Part shown: positions 1 through 9,972 of the stretch, piece by piece | Layout: each line of letters starts with the position of its first letter | How positions within the stretch are numbered: position 1 is the first letter of the stretch | NCBI GenBank assembly: GCA_963783195.1 | Contig: CAWAMV010000003.1 | Span: 186,001 to 250,000 of the forward strand | Reading direction: 5' to 3' | Origin: Croceibacterium_B sp963783195 | GTDB taxonomy: Bacteria; Pseudomonadota; Alphaproteobacteria; Sphingomonadales; Sphingomonadaceae | DNA: 64,000 bases | Made by a program: the position numbers and the translations under genes | The notes under the pieces: generated by a model | Told to the model about the DNA's origin: nothing | Database searches by the model: none | The model's input: only the letters and a program-made list of their open reading frames with translations

Positions 1-53
1 GCCCCGGTGTTGCCGGGTATCTCGGGTTGCACGAGGACGATGGTCAGCGGCAT
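1..53 (-). CDS. trmL: tRNA (cytidine(34)-2'-O)-methyltransferase, N-terminal fragment
   Basis: Only the first 17 codons lie in the window; the gene runs off the left edge. The visible protein reads MPLTIVLVQPEIPGNTG. The QPEIPGNTG segment is the signature N-terminus of the SPOUT-family TrmL methyltransferases, which modify the wobble base of certain leucine tRNAs. The ATG is 7 nt after the gatB stop, so it is probably the last gene of the gatC-gatA-gatB operon. Identification rests on a very short stretch but a distinctive one. Confidence 0.72.
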   Translation of the reverse strand, partial: MPLTIVLVQPEIPGNTG

Positions 54-60
54 GTGCCGC

Positions 61-1553
<1,493 letters not shown>

Positions 1554-1563
<10 letters not shown>

Positions 1564-3041
1564 TTCTCCGGCTGAGCTGAAAACCCGGCGCGCTGTTCGA
1601 TCGCGAGGCCGGCGTTGAGAACGCCCTGCTCGTCGAACGCCTTGCCGATGATCTGCAGGCCGAGCGGCAGACCTTCCGAGTTGAGCCCCGCGGGCACGCT
1701 CATCGCGGGCAGGCCGGCGAGGCTGGCGGGGACGGCGAAGACGTCGTTGAGGTACATCGCGATCGGATCGTCGCTGTTTTCGCCCAGCGCGAAGGCGGCG
1801 CTCGGGGCGGTGGGCGCGAGGATGACGTCGCACTGCGCCCAGGCCTCGTCAAAGTCATGCTGGATCAGCGTGCGGACCTTCATCGCCTGGGTGTAGTAGG
1901 CGTCGTAGAACCCGGCGCTGAGCACGTAGGTGCCGATGAGAATGCGGCGCTTGACCTCATCACCGAATCCGTCGGCGCGGGTCGCGGCGTACATGTCCTG
2001 CAGGTTCGCCCCGTCGGGCAGGTCGCGCAGGCCATAGCGCACGCCGTCGTAGCGGGCGAGGTTGCTCGAGGCTTCGGCCGGGGCGACGATGTAGTAGGCT
2101 GGCAGCGCGTACTTCGTGTGCGGCAGGCTGACATCGACCACTTCAGCCCCCGCGTCCTTGAGCCAGGCAACGCCGTCGTCCCAGCTCCTGGCGATCTGCT
2201 CGTCCATCCCGTCCATCCGGTATTCGCGCGGAATGCCGACGCGCTTGCCCTTTAGGTCGGCGTCGAGCGAGCCGGCCCAGTCGGGCACCGGCAGGTCGAG
2301 ACTGGTCGAATCCTTCGGGTCGAACCCGGCCATGGCGCCGAGCATGATCGCGCAGTCGGTCACGTCGCGCGCCATCGGCCCGGCCTGGTCGAGACTGGAG
2401 GCGAACGCGACGATGCCCCAGCGGCTGCAGCGGCCGTAGGTCGGCTTGATGCCGGTGATGCCGGTGAAGGCGGCGGGCTGGCGGATCGAGCCGCCGGTGT
2501 CGGTCCCGGTCGCCGCCGGACACAGCCGTGCAGCCACCGCGCTCGAGCTGCCGCCGGAAGAGCCACCGGGGGCCAGCGGTGCATTGCCACCATCCTGCCG
2601 CCGCCACGGGCTGATGACGTTGCCGAAGTAGCTCGTCTCGTTGGACGAGCCCATGGCGAACTGGTCCATGTTGAGCTTGCCGAGCATGCCCGCCCCCGCG
2701 TCCCACAGCTTCTGCGAAACGGTGCTCTCGTACTCGGGCACGAAGCCTTCGAGAATGTGGCTCGCCGCGGTGGTCTGCACGCCCCGGGTGGCGAACAGGT
2801 CCTTCATTCCGATCGGCACACCGGCCATCGAGCCGAGCGGCTTGCCGGCGGCGCGCATCGCATCGACCTTGTCGGCCGCTTCGAGCGCCTTTTCCGGGGT
2901 GGCGACGATGAAGGCGTTGAGCGCATCCTGCGCCGCGGCGACATTGGCATTGAACGCCTCGGCCACTTCGCGCGCGGTGAAGTCGCCGCCAGCAACGCCG
3001 TCGCGGATGGCCTTGACGCCGAGATTGGTCAGGTCGGTCAC
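1554..3041 (-). CDS. gatA: Asp-tRNA(Asn)/Glu-tRNA(Gln) amidotransferase subunit A
   Basis: GatA is the glutaminase/amidase subunit that supplies ammonia to GatB. The 495-residue protein carries the amidase-signature Ser-cisSer-Lys triad. Lys80 is in GVPIGMKDLF, the cis-Ser sits in the Gly/Ser-rich loop PGGSSGGSSS near residue 161, and the nucleophile is Ser185 in GTDTGGSIRQPA. The start is a GTG at 3041 that shares its first base with the last base of the gatC stop (TAGTG). Order gatC-gatA-gatB on the minus strand is the canonical operon. A second, secreted amidase-signature protein lies at 45538-47025; this one lacks a signal peptide and is clearly the translation enzyme. Confidence 0.97.
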
Positions 3042-3343
3042 TATTCGATCACCTTCGGAACGCCGAAGAATCCGTGTTCGGCCGCCGGCGCGTTGGCGAG
3101 GACCTTGTCGCGAATGCCGCCGCCGGTCAGAGGATCGGCATCGACCACGTCGTCGCGCAGGCGCAGCTTCTGCGGGATGACCGCAGTCATCGGCTGAACG
3201 CCGCTTGTATCGACCTCGCCGAGCTGTTCCACCCACGCGAGGATGCCGTTGAATTCGGGCACCATCCGGTCGAGCTCTTCCTCGCCCATGCGGATGCGCG
3301 CCAGGCTGGCGATCTTCGCCACGGTTACACGGTCTACTGACAT
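3041..3343 (-). CDS. gatC: Asp-tRNA(Asn)/Glu-tRNA(Gln) amidotransferase subunit C
   Basis: GatC is the small subunit that clamps GatA and GatB together. The 100-residue protein has the family pattern: VAKIASLARIRM at the N-terminus, a helical segment ending FNGILAWVEQLGEVDT, then the extended C-terminal strand VLANAPAAEHGFFGVPKVIE. Length and motifs are typical. It is the first gene of the gatCAB(-trmL) operon. The promoter should lie in the 36 nt between it and the next gene, or gatC may be read through from the DUF4153 gene upstream. Confidence 0.96.
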   Translation of the reverse strand: MSVDRVTVAKIASLARIRMGEEELDRMVPEFNGILAWVEQLGEVDTSGVQPMTAVIPQKLRLRDDVVDADPLTGGGIRDKVLANAPAAEHGFFGVPKVIE

Positions 3344-3379
3344 GCGCGCGCCCTAGCCGGGGCGGGCGCGCGCTTCAAG

Positions 3380-5062
3380 CTAGTCGAGAGGCTCGTTCAG
3401 CGGCGGTCCGATCGGCTGGCCGTCGACCATGATGTAGCGCCTTTCGACAGTACCGATCTCGACCCGCGATTCCTTGCCGAACGCGCTGATCCCTGCCGGT
3501 GCCACTTCCACCTTTGGCTCGAGCACGCCGGAAGGTAGGTCGACAAGCTGGTAGCGCCCGCTCTGGACGATCGCCACCAGCCGGCCACCCTTCTCTCCCG
3601 GGCCGATGTCGAGCGCGACACATTCATCCTGGCAGAGGTGCGAATTGGCGCGCAGGTAATCGACCACCATGCGCCGCAGGGCCGGATCCTCGGGCTGGAC
3701 GCGCACGTCGATCTCGGCGGCGGTGCGGAAGGTCCGGTCAGCGCGGAAGCCATACTGCCGCTCGGCCTGCTTTTGCGCCAGTGCGGCCAGTTCGGCGACT
3801 TCGGCGTCGTCGCTCTTCGCCAGCCGAGCCAGCGCTCGTCGCCCGGCATTGCCGAAGTCCCACCGCAGTGCTGAGTAATCGAAATCGTCGGGCGCGACCG
3901 CGCCGCTCTCCAGCCGAGCGACCTGGTTGCGCGCGCTGATCGCGCCGAAATCGAAGATCGGCAGCGCGAGGATGAAGGCTACCACGCAGATCGCCGCGGC
4001 GAGGTGCAGGTTAGCCTGGCGCAGCCGGTCGCCCCAGCCGGTTTTGCCGCCGCGAATCATCGCCACCAGCCAGGCGAGGCCGTAGGCGCAGGCGACCGCG
4101 ATGGCGATGAGGCCCCAGATGCGCTCCGGGCTGAGACCATGCTGGGCGACCCGCGTCCCCAATGAAACCGCAGCGAAGACGGTAAGCGGAAGGATGACGA
4201 GCGCCAGCCCGCGCGCCGCCCAGCGCAGCACGCGGTTGCCAGTCATGCTCGCGTCCGAATCGCGCAGGATGGCGTTGGCCAGCACCCACGATCCCGCCGC
4301 GCATGCGAGCAGGATCGGCGTGGCGCTGCGCGTCGCCTGCCACAGAACCTCGGGACCAGAGACCGCCATGGCGATAAGGAATGTCGCCAACCCCAATGCC
4401 AGCGGCACTGCGAGAACCGAGAGCACTGTCATGACCACCGCCTGCAGCGTGCCGAGGATCGTCATCTGGTTGCGCAGGATGCCGAGCGCCGCGCCGAAGG
4501 CCGCTGCCGACCAGGTCCAGCCGAACCACTCCTCACCCATCAGGTCGTAGAGCCAGTGCATCTTGAGCAGGTTGAACAGCGCGCCCAGTACCGCGAGGAC
4601 GAGCCAAGAGGCACCGACGAAGGCGAGGCTCCCGCCCGCGCCGATCGCATCGCTCCACACGTGGTCGTGCACCCGTTCGTATGGCGTGCGAAAACGGGTT
4701 TGCCGGAAGCCGGACTGGAACAGTGGCAGGGCAAGGCCGGTCGCTATCACCCCGGCGAAGAAGCCGTATTGCGGATCGGCATAGCGATCGCCCGCCGCAA
4801 CCGCGCGCCAGGCGAGGCCGGCCATGACAAGGCCCACTGCCAGCGCGAAAAGCGCCGGTTCCCTCCATCGCTCGCGCTCGACCGTGAATGCCGCCGCGAG
4901 GCTGCCGAAGAACACGAACGCAGTCGCCGCCATGCGCCAGGGCACCTGCTCGGACCCGTGCGAGAAGGCCCAGACCAGCAGCCCCGCAACTCCCAGGCCT
5001 GCGGCGAGGAACCACGGCCTGAGCGGCCAGTCGGAGTGATCCCTCGCGCTACCATTCATCAT
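3380..5062 (-). CDS. DUF4153-type integral membrane protein
   Basis: This is a 560-residue protein with about ten hydrophobic segments in the N-terminal 400 residues. A soluble C-terminal domain of roughly 170 residues follows, beginning near the RNQVARLESGAVAPDDFDYSA segment. The layout and the ALFNLLKMHWLYDL and FDYSALRWDFGNAGRRAL segments fit the DUF4153 family found in sphingomonads, whose function is not established. The ATG at 5062 is preceded by GGGAGAG, a better ribosome site than the in-frame GTG 18 nt further upstream. It precedes gatC by only 36 nt on the same strand, but no functional link is evident. Confidence 0.72.
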   Translation of the reverse strand: MMNGSARDHSDWPLRPWFLAAGLGVAGLLVWAFSHGSEQVPWRMAATAFVFFGSLAAAFTVERERWREPALFALAVGLVMAGLAWRAVAAGDRYADPQYGFFAGVIATGLALPLFQSGFRQTRFRTPYERVHDHVWSDAIGAGGSLAFVGASWLVLAVLGALFNLLKMHWLYDLMGEEWFGWTWSAAAFGAALGILRNQMTILGTLQAVVMTVLSVLAVPLALGLATFLIAMAVSGPEVLWQATRSATPILLACAAGSWVLANAILRDSDASMTGNRVLRWAARGLALVILPLTVFAAVSLGTRVAQHGLSPERIWGLIAIAVACAYGLAWLVAMIRGGKTGWGDRLRQANLHLAAAICVVAFILALPIFDFGAISARNQVARLESGAVAPDDFDYSALRWDFGNAGRRALARLAKSDDAEVAELAALAQKQAERQYGFRADRTFRTAAEIDVRVQPEDPALRRMVVDYLRANSHLCQDECVALDIGPGEKGGRLVAIVQSGRYQLVDLPSGVLEPKVEVAPAGISAFGKESRVEIGTVERRYIMVDGQPIGPPLNEPLD

Positions 5063-5147
5063 GCTCTCTCCCACGGACACGCCCGATCATGCCGCGAAAT
5101 GGGGCACGAGGCATGAGCGAAATGTGAGCAATCGGCTGAGGGCGAAT

Positions 5148-5723
5148 TTACTCCGCGCCGGAGGGCGGAGGCGGAGCCGATGCCTGGCCTTCACCGCCCT
5201 GCTGCTGTCCGGCCATCATCTGCTGGATCATCTGCACTCGCCGCTGCGCATCGGCCTCGGCCATGAAGTCGACCATCTCGACTTCGAAGATCAGGTCGCT
5301 GTTCGGCGGGATCGGCGATCCCGGCGGCGGCGTGGCGCCATAGGCCTTGTCGGCCGGGATGCGGATTTCGTACTTGCCGCCCTTCTGCATCTTGAGCAGC
5401 GCTTCCTTGAAGCCGGGAATCACGCCGGTGAGCTGCATCGGCGTGCCTTCGGGCAGGATGCCCTTCACCGGCACCGGCAGTTCCTGCGACTTGTCGAACA
5501 CCGTGCCATCGGGCAGCTTGCCGGTGTACTTGACGAAAACGATGTCGTCTTCCTTCGGCGTCGGGCCCTTGCCCTCCGTCACCGTCGTGATCTCGACGCC
5601 CTTCGGCATCGCCCAGTAGGCCAGCCCGGCGGCAAGTGCGATCACCACGAGGATGCCGAGCCACAGCTTGACGATCGAGCCCTTGGCGATCGGCTGGAGG
5701 GGGACGCGGGTGACTTCGGCCAT
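5148..5723 (-). CDS. Membrane-anchored FKBP-type peptidyl-prolyl isomerase
   Basis: A 191-residue protein with a short cytoplasmic N-terminus, one transmembrane helix (about residues 19-40, LWLGILVVIALAAGLAYWAM) and an FKBP domain of about 110 residues facing the periplasm. FKBP hallmarks are DIVFVKYTGKLPDGTVFDKS, the GVIPGFKEALLKMQKGGK segment and the AYGATPPPG...IPPNSDLIFEVE hairpin. The C-terminus is a Gln/Pro/Ala-rich tail. It presumably assists folding of secreted or envelope proteins. The gene lies downstream of rpsU, from which it is separated by a hairpin terminator. Confidence 0.93.
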   Translation of the reverse strand: MAEVTRVPLQPIAKGSIVKLWLGILVVIALAAGLAYWAMPKGVEITTVTEGKGPTPKEDDIVFVKYTGKLPDGTVFDKSQELPVPVKGILPEGTPMQLTGVIPGFKEALLKMQKGGKYEIRIPADKAYGATPPPGSPIPPNSDLIFEVEMVDFMAEADAQRRVQMIQQMMAGQQQGGEGQASAPPPPSGAE

Positions 5724-5747
5724 CGATTCGTTTTCCTGGAAAATGCG

Positions 5748-5780
5748 AAGGGGCGCGGAAGTCGAACCCCCGCGCCCCTT
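5748..5780 (-). terminator. Rho-independent terminator after rpsU
   Basis: A perfect 11-bp stem (AAGGGGCGCGG / CCGCGCCCCTT) encloses an 11-nt loop. It begins 33 nt past the rpsU stop on the minus strand and is followed there by a short T-rich stretch (GCATTTTCC). It should separate rpsU transcription from the FKBP gene. Confidence 0.72.
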
Positions 5781-5812
5781 TGGCTTATCGGTAATGCGCT
5801 TGCAACAGGCCC

Positions 5813-6019
5813 TTACTTCGAGCCGTCACGCTCCGCCCGCTTGCGCTCGAGCTTGCGAGCGCGGCGCACGGCGGCGGCCTTCTCGCGCGCACGCTTCTCG
5901 CTCGGCTTTTCGTAGTGACGGCGCAGCTTCATCTCGCGATACACCCCCTCGCGCTGCAGCTTCTTCTTGAGCGCGCGGAGAGCCTGTTCGACATTGTTAT
6001 CGCGGACGACGATCTGCAT
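5813..6019 (-). CDS. rpsU: 30S ribosomal protein S21
   Basis: A 68-residue, very basic protein beginning MQIVVRDNNVEQALRALKKK, the standard S21 N-terminus. A Lys/Arg-rich helix (RRHYEKPSEKRAREKAAA) completes it. S21 sits near the anti-Shine-Dalgarno end of 16S rRNA and supports initiation. The length equals that of alphaproteobacterial S21. The ATG at 6019 has a purine-rich AAAGGTGG sequence upstream on the minus strand. It is divergent from crcB across 210 nt, and a strong terminator follows. Confidence 0.97.
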   Translation of the reverse strand: MQIVVRDNNVEQALRALKKKLQREGVYREMKLRRHYEKPSEKRAREKAAAVRRARKLERKRAERDGSK

Positions 6020-6229
6020 AAACCTAAGCCACCTTTCGAAACCAAATGAGGGAGAGCCCGCGGTAGATCGGCGCGGGTTGCACCATGCATATACCAAATG
6101 AAAAACGCACCGAATCCGTTCCGGACCGGCACGAACGTTGCGCCCGATAAGGGAATCGACGGCCAAACGCAAGGATTTCGACGGCGAGCGCTCTTTCCTC
6201 GTCCGGCCGCCCCGTCTAGGAGCGCAGCC

Positions 6230-6637
6230 ATGTCTCCTCCCTCTTCTCTCGCTGCTTCCGGTTTCGTCGCTCTTGGCGGAGGGATCGGTGCGGTCCTGCG
6301 TTACCAGCTCGGGCGCATGATGACGCTCGTGCTCGGCCCGGCGGCGGTTACCGCCTTCCCCTGGGCGACGCTGGCGGCAAACGTGCTCGGCAGCCTGGCG
6401 ATGGGCCTGCTGGCCGGGTGGCTGGCCCGCTTCGGGCAGGGCGGCGAGGAGGCGCGACTGTTCATCGGTGTGGGGCTGCTCGGCGGATTCACCACCTTCT
6501 CGGCCTTCAGCCTCGAGCTGATGCTGCTGATCCAGCGCCACCAGGAGGGGCAGGCCTTCGCCTACGGCGTGATCTCGGTCCTCGCTGGGCTCTCAGCGCT
6601 CTACATCGGGCTCATCGTGATGCGGCTCGCGGCATGA
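6230..6637 (+). CDS. crcB: Fluoride efflux channel CrcB
   Basis: A 135-residue hydrophobic protein with four transmembrane helices and the Fluc/CrcB signatures: GGGIGAVLRYQLGR near the N-terminus, TLAANVLGSLAMGLL with the pore Asn, and GLLGGFTTFSAFSLE. It works as a dual-topology dimer that exports fluoride from the cytoplasm. The start is the ATG at 6230 with AGGAG 8-13 nt upstream (6218-6222). It is the first gene of a long plus-strand chain. Its TGA overlaps the ATG of the next gene (ATGA). No fluoride riboswitch could be recognised in the leader. Confidence 0.95.
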   Translation: MSPPSSLAASGFVALGGGIGAVLRYQLGRMMTLVLGPAAVTAFPWATLAANVLGSLAMGLLAGWLARFGQGGEEARLFIGVGLLGGFTTFSAFSLELMLLIQRHQEGQAFAYGVISVLAGLSALYIGLIVMRLAA

Positions 6638-7782
6638 CGGATACGGTCCGCCAGTTTACCGTCCAGCCCGACGACGACGGGGTGCGTCTCGACCGCTGGT
6701 TCAAGCGTCACCTGCCGCAGGTCGGCTTCGGCATGGTCAGCAAGTGGGCACGCACCGGCCAGATCCGGGTCGATGGCAAGCGCGCCAAGCCGGAGGATCG
6801 CCTGTCCACCGGGCAGGTCCTGCGCGTGCCGCCGGGCGGCGAGGCGACAACGCCCAAGGCGCGCACGATCAAGCCGTTGACCGAACAGCAGATCGCGGAG
6901 GCCGAGTCGATGGTGCTCGCCAGAACCCCGGCCGCGCTGGTCCTCAACAAGCCGCCGGGCCTCGCCACGCAGGGCGGAACCAAGACGACGCAGCACGTCG
7001 ACGGCCTGCTCGATGCCTTCGCCAGCGCCGACGAGCCGCGCCCGCGGCTGGTCCACCGGCTCGACAAGGACACCTCGGGCGTCCTGCTCGTCGCCCGCAC
7101 GCCGGGCAGCGCGGCGTTCTTCTCGCGGCGCTTCTCGGGCCGCAGCGCGAAGAAGGTCTACTGGGCGCTCGTCGTCGGCGTGCCGGAGGTTTCCGAAGGC
7201 GTGATCGAGGCGCCGCTCGCCAAGCAGCCGGGCACCGGCGGCGAGAAGATGCACGTCGACATGGAGGGCGGGCAGCCGGCCAGGACCAAGTATCGCGTGG
7301 TCGACCGCGCGGGCAACCGCGCCGCCTGGCTCGAGCTGGAACCGCTCACCGGGCGCACGCACCAGCTGCGCGTCCATTGCCTGGCCATCGGCCACCCGAT
7401 CGTGGGCGATGGCAAGTACGGCGGGCAGGCGGCTTTCCTGACCGGATCGATCAGCCGCAAGATGCACCTTCACGCGCGGCGCCTGATCATCGATTCGCCC
7501 AAGGCACCAGATGGCAGCGGCGGAAAGATCGACGTGACGGCCCCCCTGCCCGAACACTTCGCGGCCAGCCTGGAACAGCTCGGCTTCGACGAGAACGCCA
7601 GCGATGCCGCGCCGGTGCGGGACGATCCGCCGCCCCGCAGCCCGGCGGAAAAGAAGCAGGCCGCCCGCGCCCATGCCAAGCAGTATCGCAAGGCCCGCCG
7701 CGGCGAGCGCACTTCGCGCCGAACCTCGGGGAGCCAGCCCAGAAAGGCTGGACCGAAGAAACCGGGACCCAAGAAGCACTGA
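6634..7782 (+). CDS. RluA/RluC-family 23S rRNA pseudouridine synthase
   Basis: A 382-residue enzyme that isomerises uridines in rRNA. An S4 RNA-binding domain covers about residues 15-80 (GVRLDRWFKRHLP). The catalytic domain has HRLDKDTSGVLLVART with the catalytic Asp, plus LEPLTGRTHQLRVH. A basic, low-complexity Lys/Arg/Pro tail of about 60 residues (ending PKKPGPKKH) extends beyond the family core and probably binds RNA. The start overlaps crcB by 4 nt. RluC is the closest subtype by domain order, but the exact target uridines cannot be read from sequence. A second family member is at 35231-36184. Confidence 0.92.
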   Translation: MTDTVRQFTVQPDDDGVRLDRWFKRHLPQVGFGMVSKWARTGQIRVDGKRAKPEDRLSTGQVLRVPPGGEATTPKARTIKPLTEQQIAEAESMVLARTPAALVLNKPPGLATQGGTKTTQHVDGLLDAFASADEPRPRLVHRLDKDTSGVLLVARTPGSAAFFSRRFSGRSAKKVYWALVVGVPEVSEGVIEAPLAKQPGTGGEKMHVDMEGGQPARTKYRVVDRAGNRAAWLELEPLTGRTHQLRVHCLAIGHPIVGDGKYGGQAAFLTGSISRKMHLHARRLIIDSPKAPDGSGGKIDVTAPLPEHFAASLEQLGFDENASDAAPVRDDPPPRSPAEKKQAARAHAKQYRKARRGERTSRRTSGSQPRKAGPKKPGPKKH

Positions 7783-8384
7783 TGCATCCCAACGCGACCT
7801 TCCGCAGCGACGATCGGGCGCTGCTCGAATCGCTGATCGAAGAAATCGGCTTCGGCATGGTTTTCGCGCAGACGCCCGACGGACCGCGCGTTGCGCACGT
7901 GCCGATCGTCTCGACCGGAGACGGCGCAATCCAGTTCCACCTGGCGAACGGCAACGCACTGACGAAGCATCTCGCCGGGACCAGCGCGCTCACGGTCATC
8001 AATGGACCGGACGCTTACGTCAGCCCGCGCTGGTATTCGCAGCGCGGTCACGTCCCTACGTGGAACTACGTGGCGCTCGAACTCGAGGGCCCGGTCCGCA
8101 AGATGGACTACGAGGGGCTCGAAGCCCAGCTCGAGGCGATCAGGGCGCGCGAGGAAGCCCGCCTTGCCGGGGGCGAGGCCTACACTTTCGCCGAGGTCGA
8201 GCCGGACACCTGGCGCAAGCTCAGCCACGGCATAACCGGTTTCGAGCTGGAAGTGCGCGCCTGGCGGCCCACGCTCAAGCTGAGCCAGAACAAGCCGGCC
8301 GAAGAACGCGCAGGCGTGGCCGATGCGCTCGAGGCGCAGGGGAAGCCAGCCATTGCCGCGCTGATGCGGAGCCTGGCCGGGTGA
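7782..8384 (+). CDS. PaiB-like FMN-binding protein (FMN-binding negative transcriptional regulator family)
   Basis: A 200-residue protein of the split-barrel flavin-binding fold. The conserved PaiB segment YVSPRWYSQRGHVPTWNYVA (about residues 77-96) is intact. The N-terminus MHPNATFRSDDRALLESLIE is also typical. PaiB of Bacillus was described as a repressor of sporulation and protease genes, but the alphaproteobacterial role is unknown. The name should therefore be read as family membership only. Its ATG overlaps the preceding stop by one base (TGATG), and its own stop overlaps the next start. Confidence 0.88.
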   Translation: MHPNATFRSDDRALLESLIEEIGFGMVFAQTPDGPRVAHVPIVSTGDGAIQFHLANGNALTKHLAGTSALTVINGPDAYVSPRWYSQRGHVPTWNYVALELEGPVRKMDYEGLEAQLEAIRAREEARLAGGEAYTFAEVEPDTWRKLSHGITGFELEVRAWRPTLKLSQNKPAEERAGVADALEAQGKPAIAALMRSLAG

Positions 8385-9037
8385 GCGTAAGGCTGGCGGT
8401 GTTCGATTGCGACGGGACGCTGGCCGATGGTCAGGCGGCGATCTCGCGTTCGATGGAGCGGGCGTTCGCCAGCTGCGGCCTCGCCTGTCCGCCGCGCAAC
8501 GAGGTGTTGCGGATCGTCGGCCTCAGCCTGCCGGTCGCCGTGCGCCGCCTCGCGCCCGATGCGGGGGAGGAGGCGCACGCCGCCATCGTCCTTGCCTACA
8601 AGGAAGCGTTCTTTCAGGCGCGCACGTCGGGCGAACATTCCGAGCCGCTGTTCGAGGGGATCGACCCGCTGGTCCGCTCGCTCCACGGCGCGGGATGGAC
8701 GCTGGGCATAGCCACCGGCAAGTCCGACCGGGGCCTCGGCGGATTGCTCGCGGTGCACGGACTGGGCGAGTTCTTCGCCACCCTGCAGACAGCCGACCGC
8801 CATCCTTCCAAACCGCACCCGGCCATGCTGGAGGCCGCCCTGGCCGAAGCAGGGGCCGTTCCGCGGGAGGCGGTCATGATCGGCGACACGACTTACGACA
8901 TCGAGATGGCCCGCGCCGCCGGGGTGCGTGCGCTCGGCGTTGCCTGGGGCTATCACGCGCCGGACGAATTGCTCGATGCAGGCGCCGCGGCCGTGGCCGC
9001 CAGCGCCGCCGAACTCGAGGATCTGATCCATGGCTAG
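8381..9037 (+). CDS. HAD-superfamily phosphatase (phosphoglycolate phosphatase-like)
   Basis: A 218-residue HAD hydrolase. Motif I is VFDCDGTLAD at the N-terminus with the nucleophilic Asp. Motif II is in LGIATGKSDRG, motif III is the Lys in HPSKPHP, and motif IV is MIGDTTYDIEMARAAG. A small helical cap lies between motifs I and II, as in Gph-type phosphatases. The substrate is not determined by sequence; phosphoglycolate or a nucleotide monophosphate is plausible. The start is a GTG at 8381 that overlaps the PaiB stop (GTGA). The gene ends with an 8-nt overlap with the following membrane protein. Confidence 0.93.
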   Translation: MSVRLAVFDCDGTLADGQAAISRSMERAFASCGLACPPRNEVLRIVGLSLPVAVRRLAPDAGEEAHAAIVLAYKEAFFQARTSGEHSEPLFEGIDPLVRSLHGAGWTLGIATGKSDRGLGGLLAVHGLGEFFATLQTADRHPSKPHPAMLEAALAEAGAVPREAVMIGDTTYDIEMARAAGVRALGVAWGYHAPDELLDAGAAAVAASAAELEDLIHG

Positions 9038-9279
9038 CCGCCCGCCCGAAGACCGTCCCTCCGAAGAGCAGGCCCACCAGCGCTGGCTGGTGATCCAGCT
9101 CATGCGAATCGGCGGCTTCGCCTTCGTTCTCCTCGGCATCCTGATGACCCAGGGCGTGCTCGACTTCGCCGGGGACAGCAACTGGCTGGTCGGTACAATC
9201 TTCGTCCTGATCGGGCTGGTCGACGGTTTCTTCATGCCCGTCTTCCTCGCCCGCAAGTGGCGGAACTCCTCGCCAATGA
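9030..9279 (+). CDS. Small two-helix membrane protein, frame broken near its end
   Basis: About 82 residues: a charged N-terminus (MASRPPEDRPSEEQAHQRW), then two hydrophobic helices (about 21-41 and 51-70, GGFAFVLLGILMTQ and VGTIFVLIGLVDGFF), then a basic end LARKWR. As read, no stop follows and translation continues in frame into ATP12. If one A is removed near 9264, the end becomes LARKWRTPRQ and the stop TGA falls at 9277-9279, overlapping the ATP12 start as ATGA. That matches the overlap style of the whole chain, so I give the repaired end. The function is unknown. Confidence 0.62.
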
Positions 9280-9972
9280 AGCGCTTCTACAAGGCCGTTT
9301 CGACCGAACAGTGCGACGGCGGCTGGCGGGTTTCGCTCGACGGGCGGCCGCTGCGCACCCAGGGCGGCGCGGCACAGGTCGTGCCAACGCGGGAACTGGC
9401 CGAGGCGCTCGCGGCGGAGTGGGATGCGCAGGGCGAGGAGATCGATCCGAAGGCCTTCGTGCTGCGCGATCTCACCGACTACGCGATCGACCGCATTGCC
9501 GCCGACCCCGCCGCCACGGCAGAGCGGCTGCTGCCCTATGGCGACACCGACACGCTGCTCTACCGCGCCGACCCGGACGAACTGCTCTACCGCCGCCAGC
9601 AGACGCTGTGGGAGCCGGTCGTCACCGCGGCCGAGGCGCGCCACGGCGTGCGGTTCGAGCGGGTCAGCGGCATCGTTCACCGCCACCAGCCGGCCGAGAC
9701 GAAGGAAGCGCTTGCCGCCCACCTTGCCACGCTCGACCCGTTTGCACTCGCCGCGCTGGAGACGATGACCACCATCGCCACCTCGCTCCTCACCGGCCTT
9801 GCCGCGCTCGAACCCGGGGCCGACCTCGACGCCCTGTTCGCCGCGGCCAACGCCGAGGAAGACTGGCAAGCCGAACTGTGGGGCTGGGACATCCCGGCCG
9901 AGGCACGCCGCGCCGTCGCGGCTCGAAGCGTTCCGCAAGGCGGCCGAGCTCGCCCGGCTGGCCAATGGCTGA
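9276..9972 (+). CDS. ATP12-family F1-ATPase assembly chaperone, with apparent 3' frameshift
   Basis: ATP12 proteins bind the F1 alpha subunit and prevent its misassembly. The N-terminus MKRFYKAVSTEQCDGGWRVS and the core (GRPLRTQGG, ELAEALAAEWDAQGEEIDP, YGDTDTLLYRADPDELLYRRQ, DWQAELWGWD) are typical. Around 9912-9921 the frame breaks. Dropping one G from the GCGG at 9918-9921 gives the expected helical end LEAFRKAAELARLANG, with the stop at 9970-9972. The repaired protein is about 231 residues, normal for the family. The literal frame instead runs on as Arg/Pro-rich nonsense to 10130. The repaired stop overlaps the next start by 8 nt. Confidence 0.82.

Noticed and set aside
6020..6229. Possible fluoride riboswitch ahead of crcB
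   Set aside because: No recognisable pseudoknot core or conserved motif of the crcB riboswitch is visible in the 210-nt leader.
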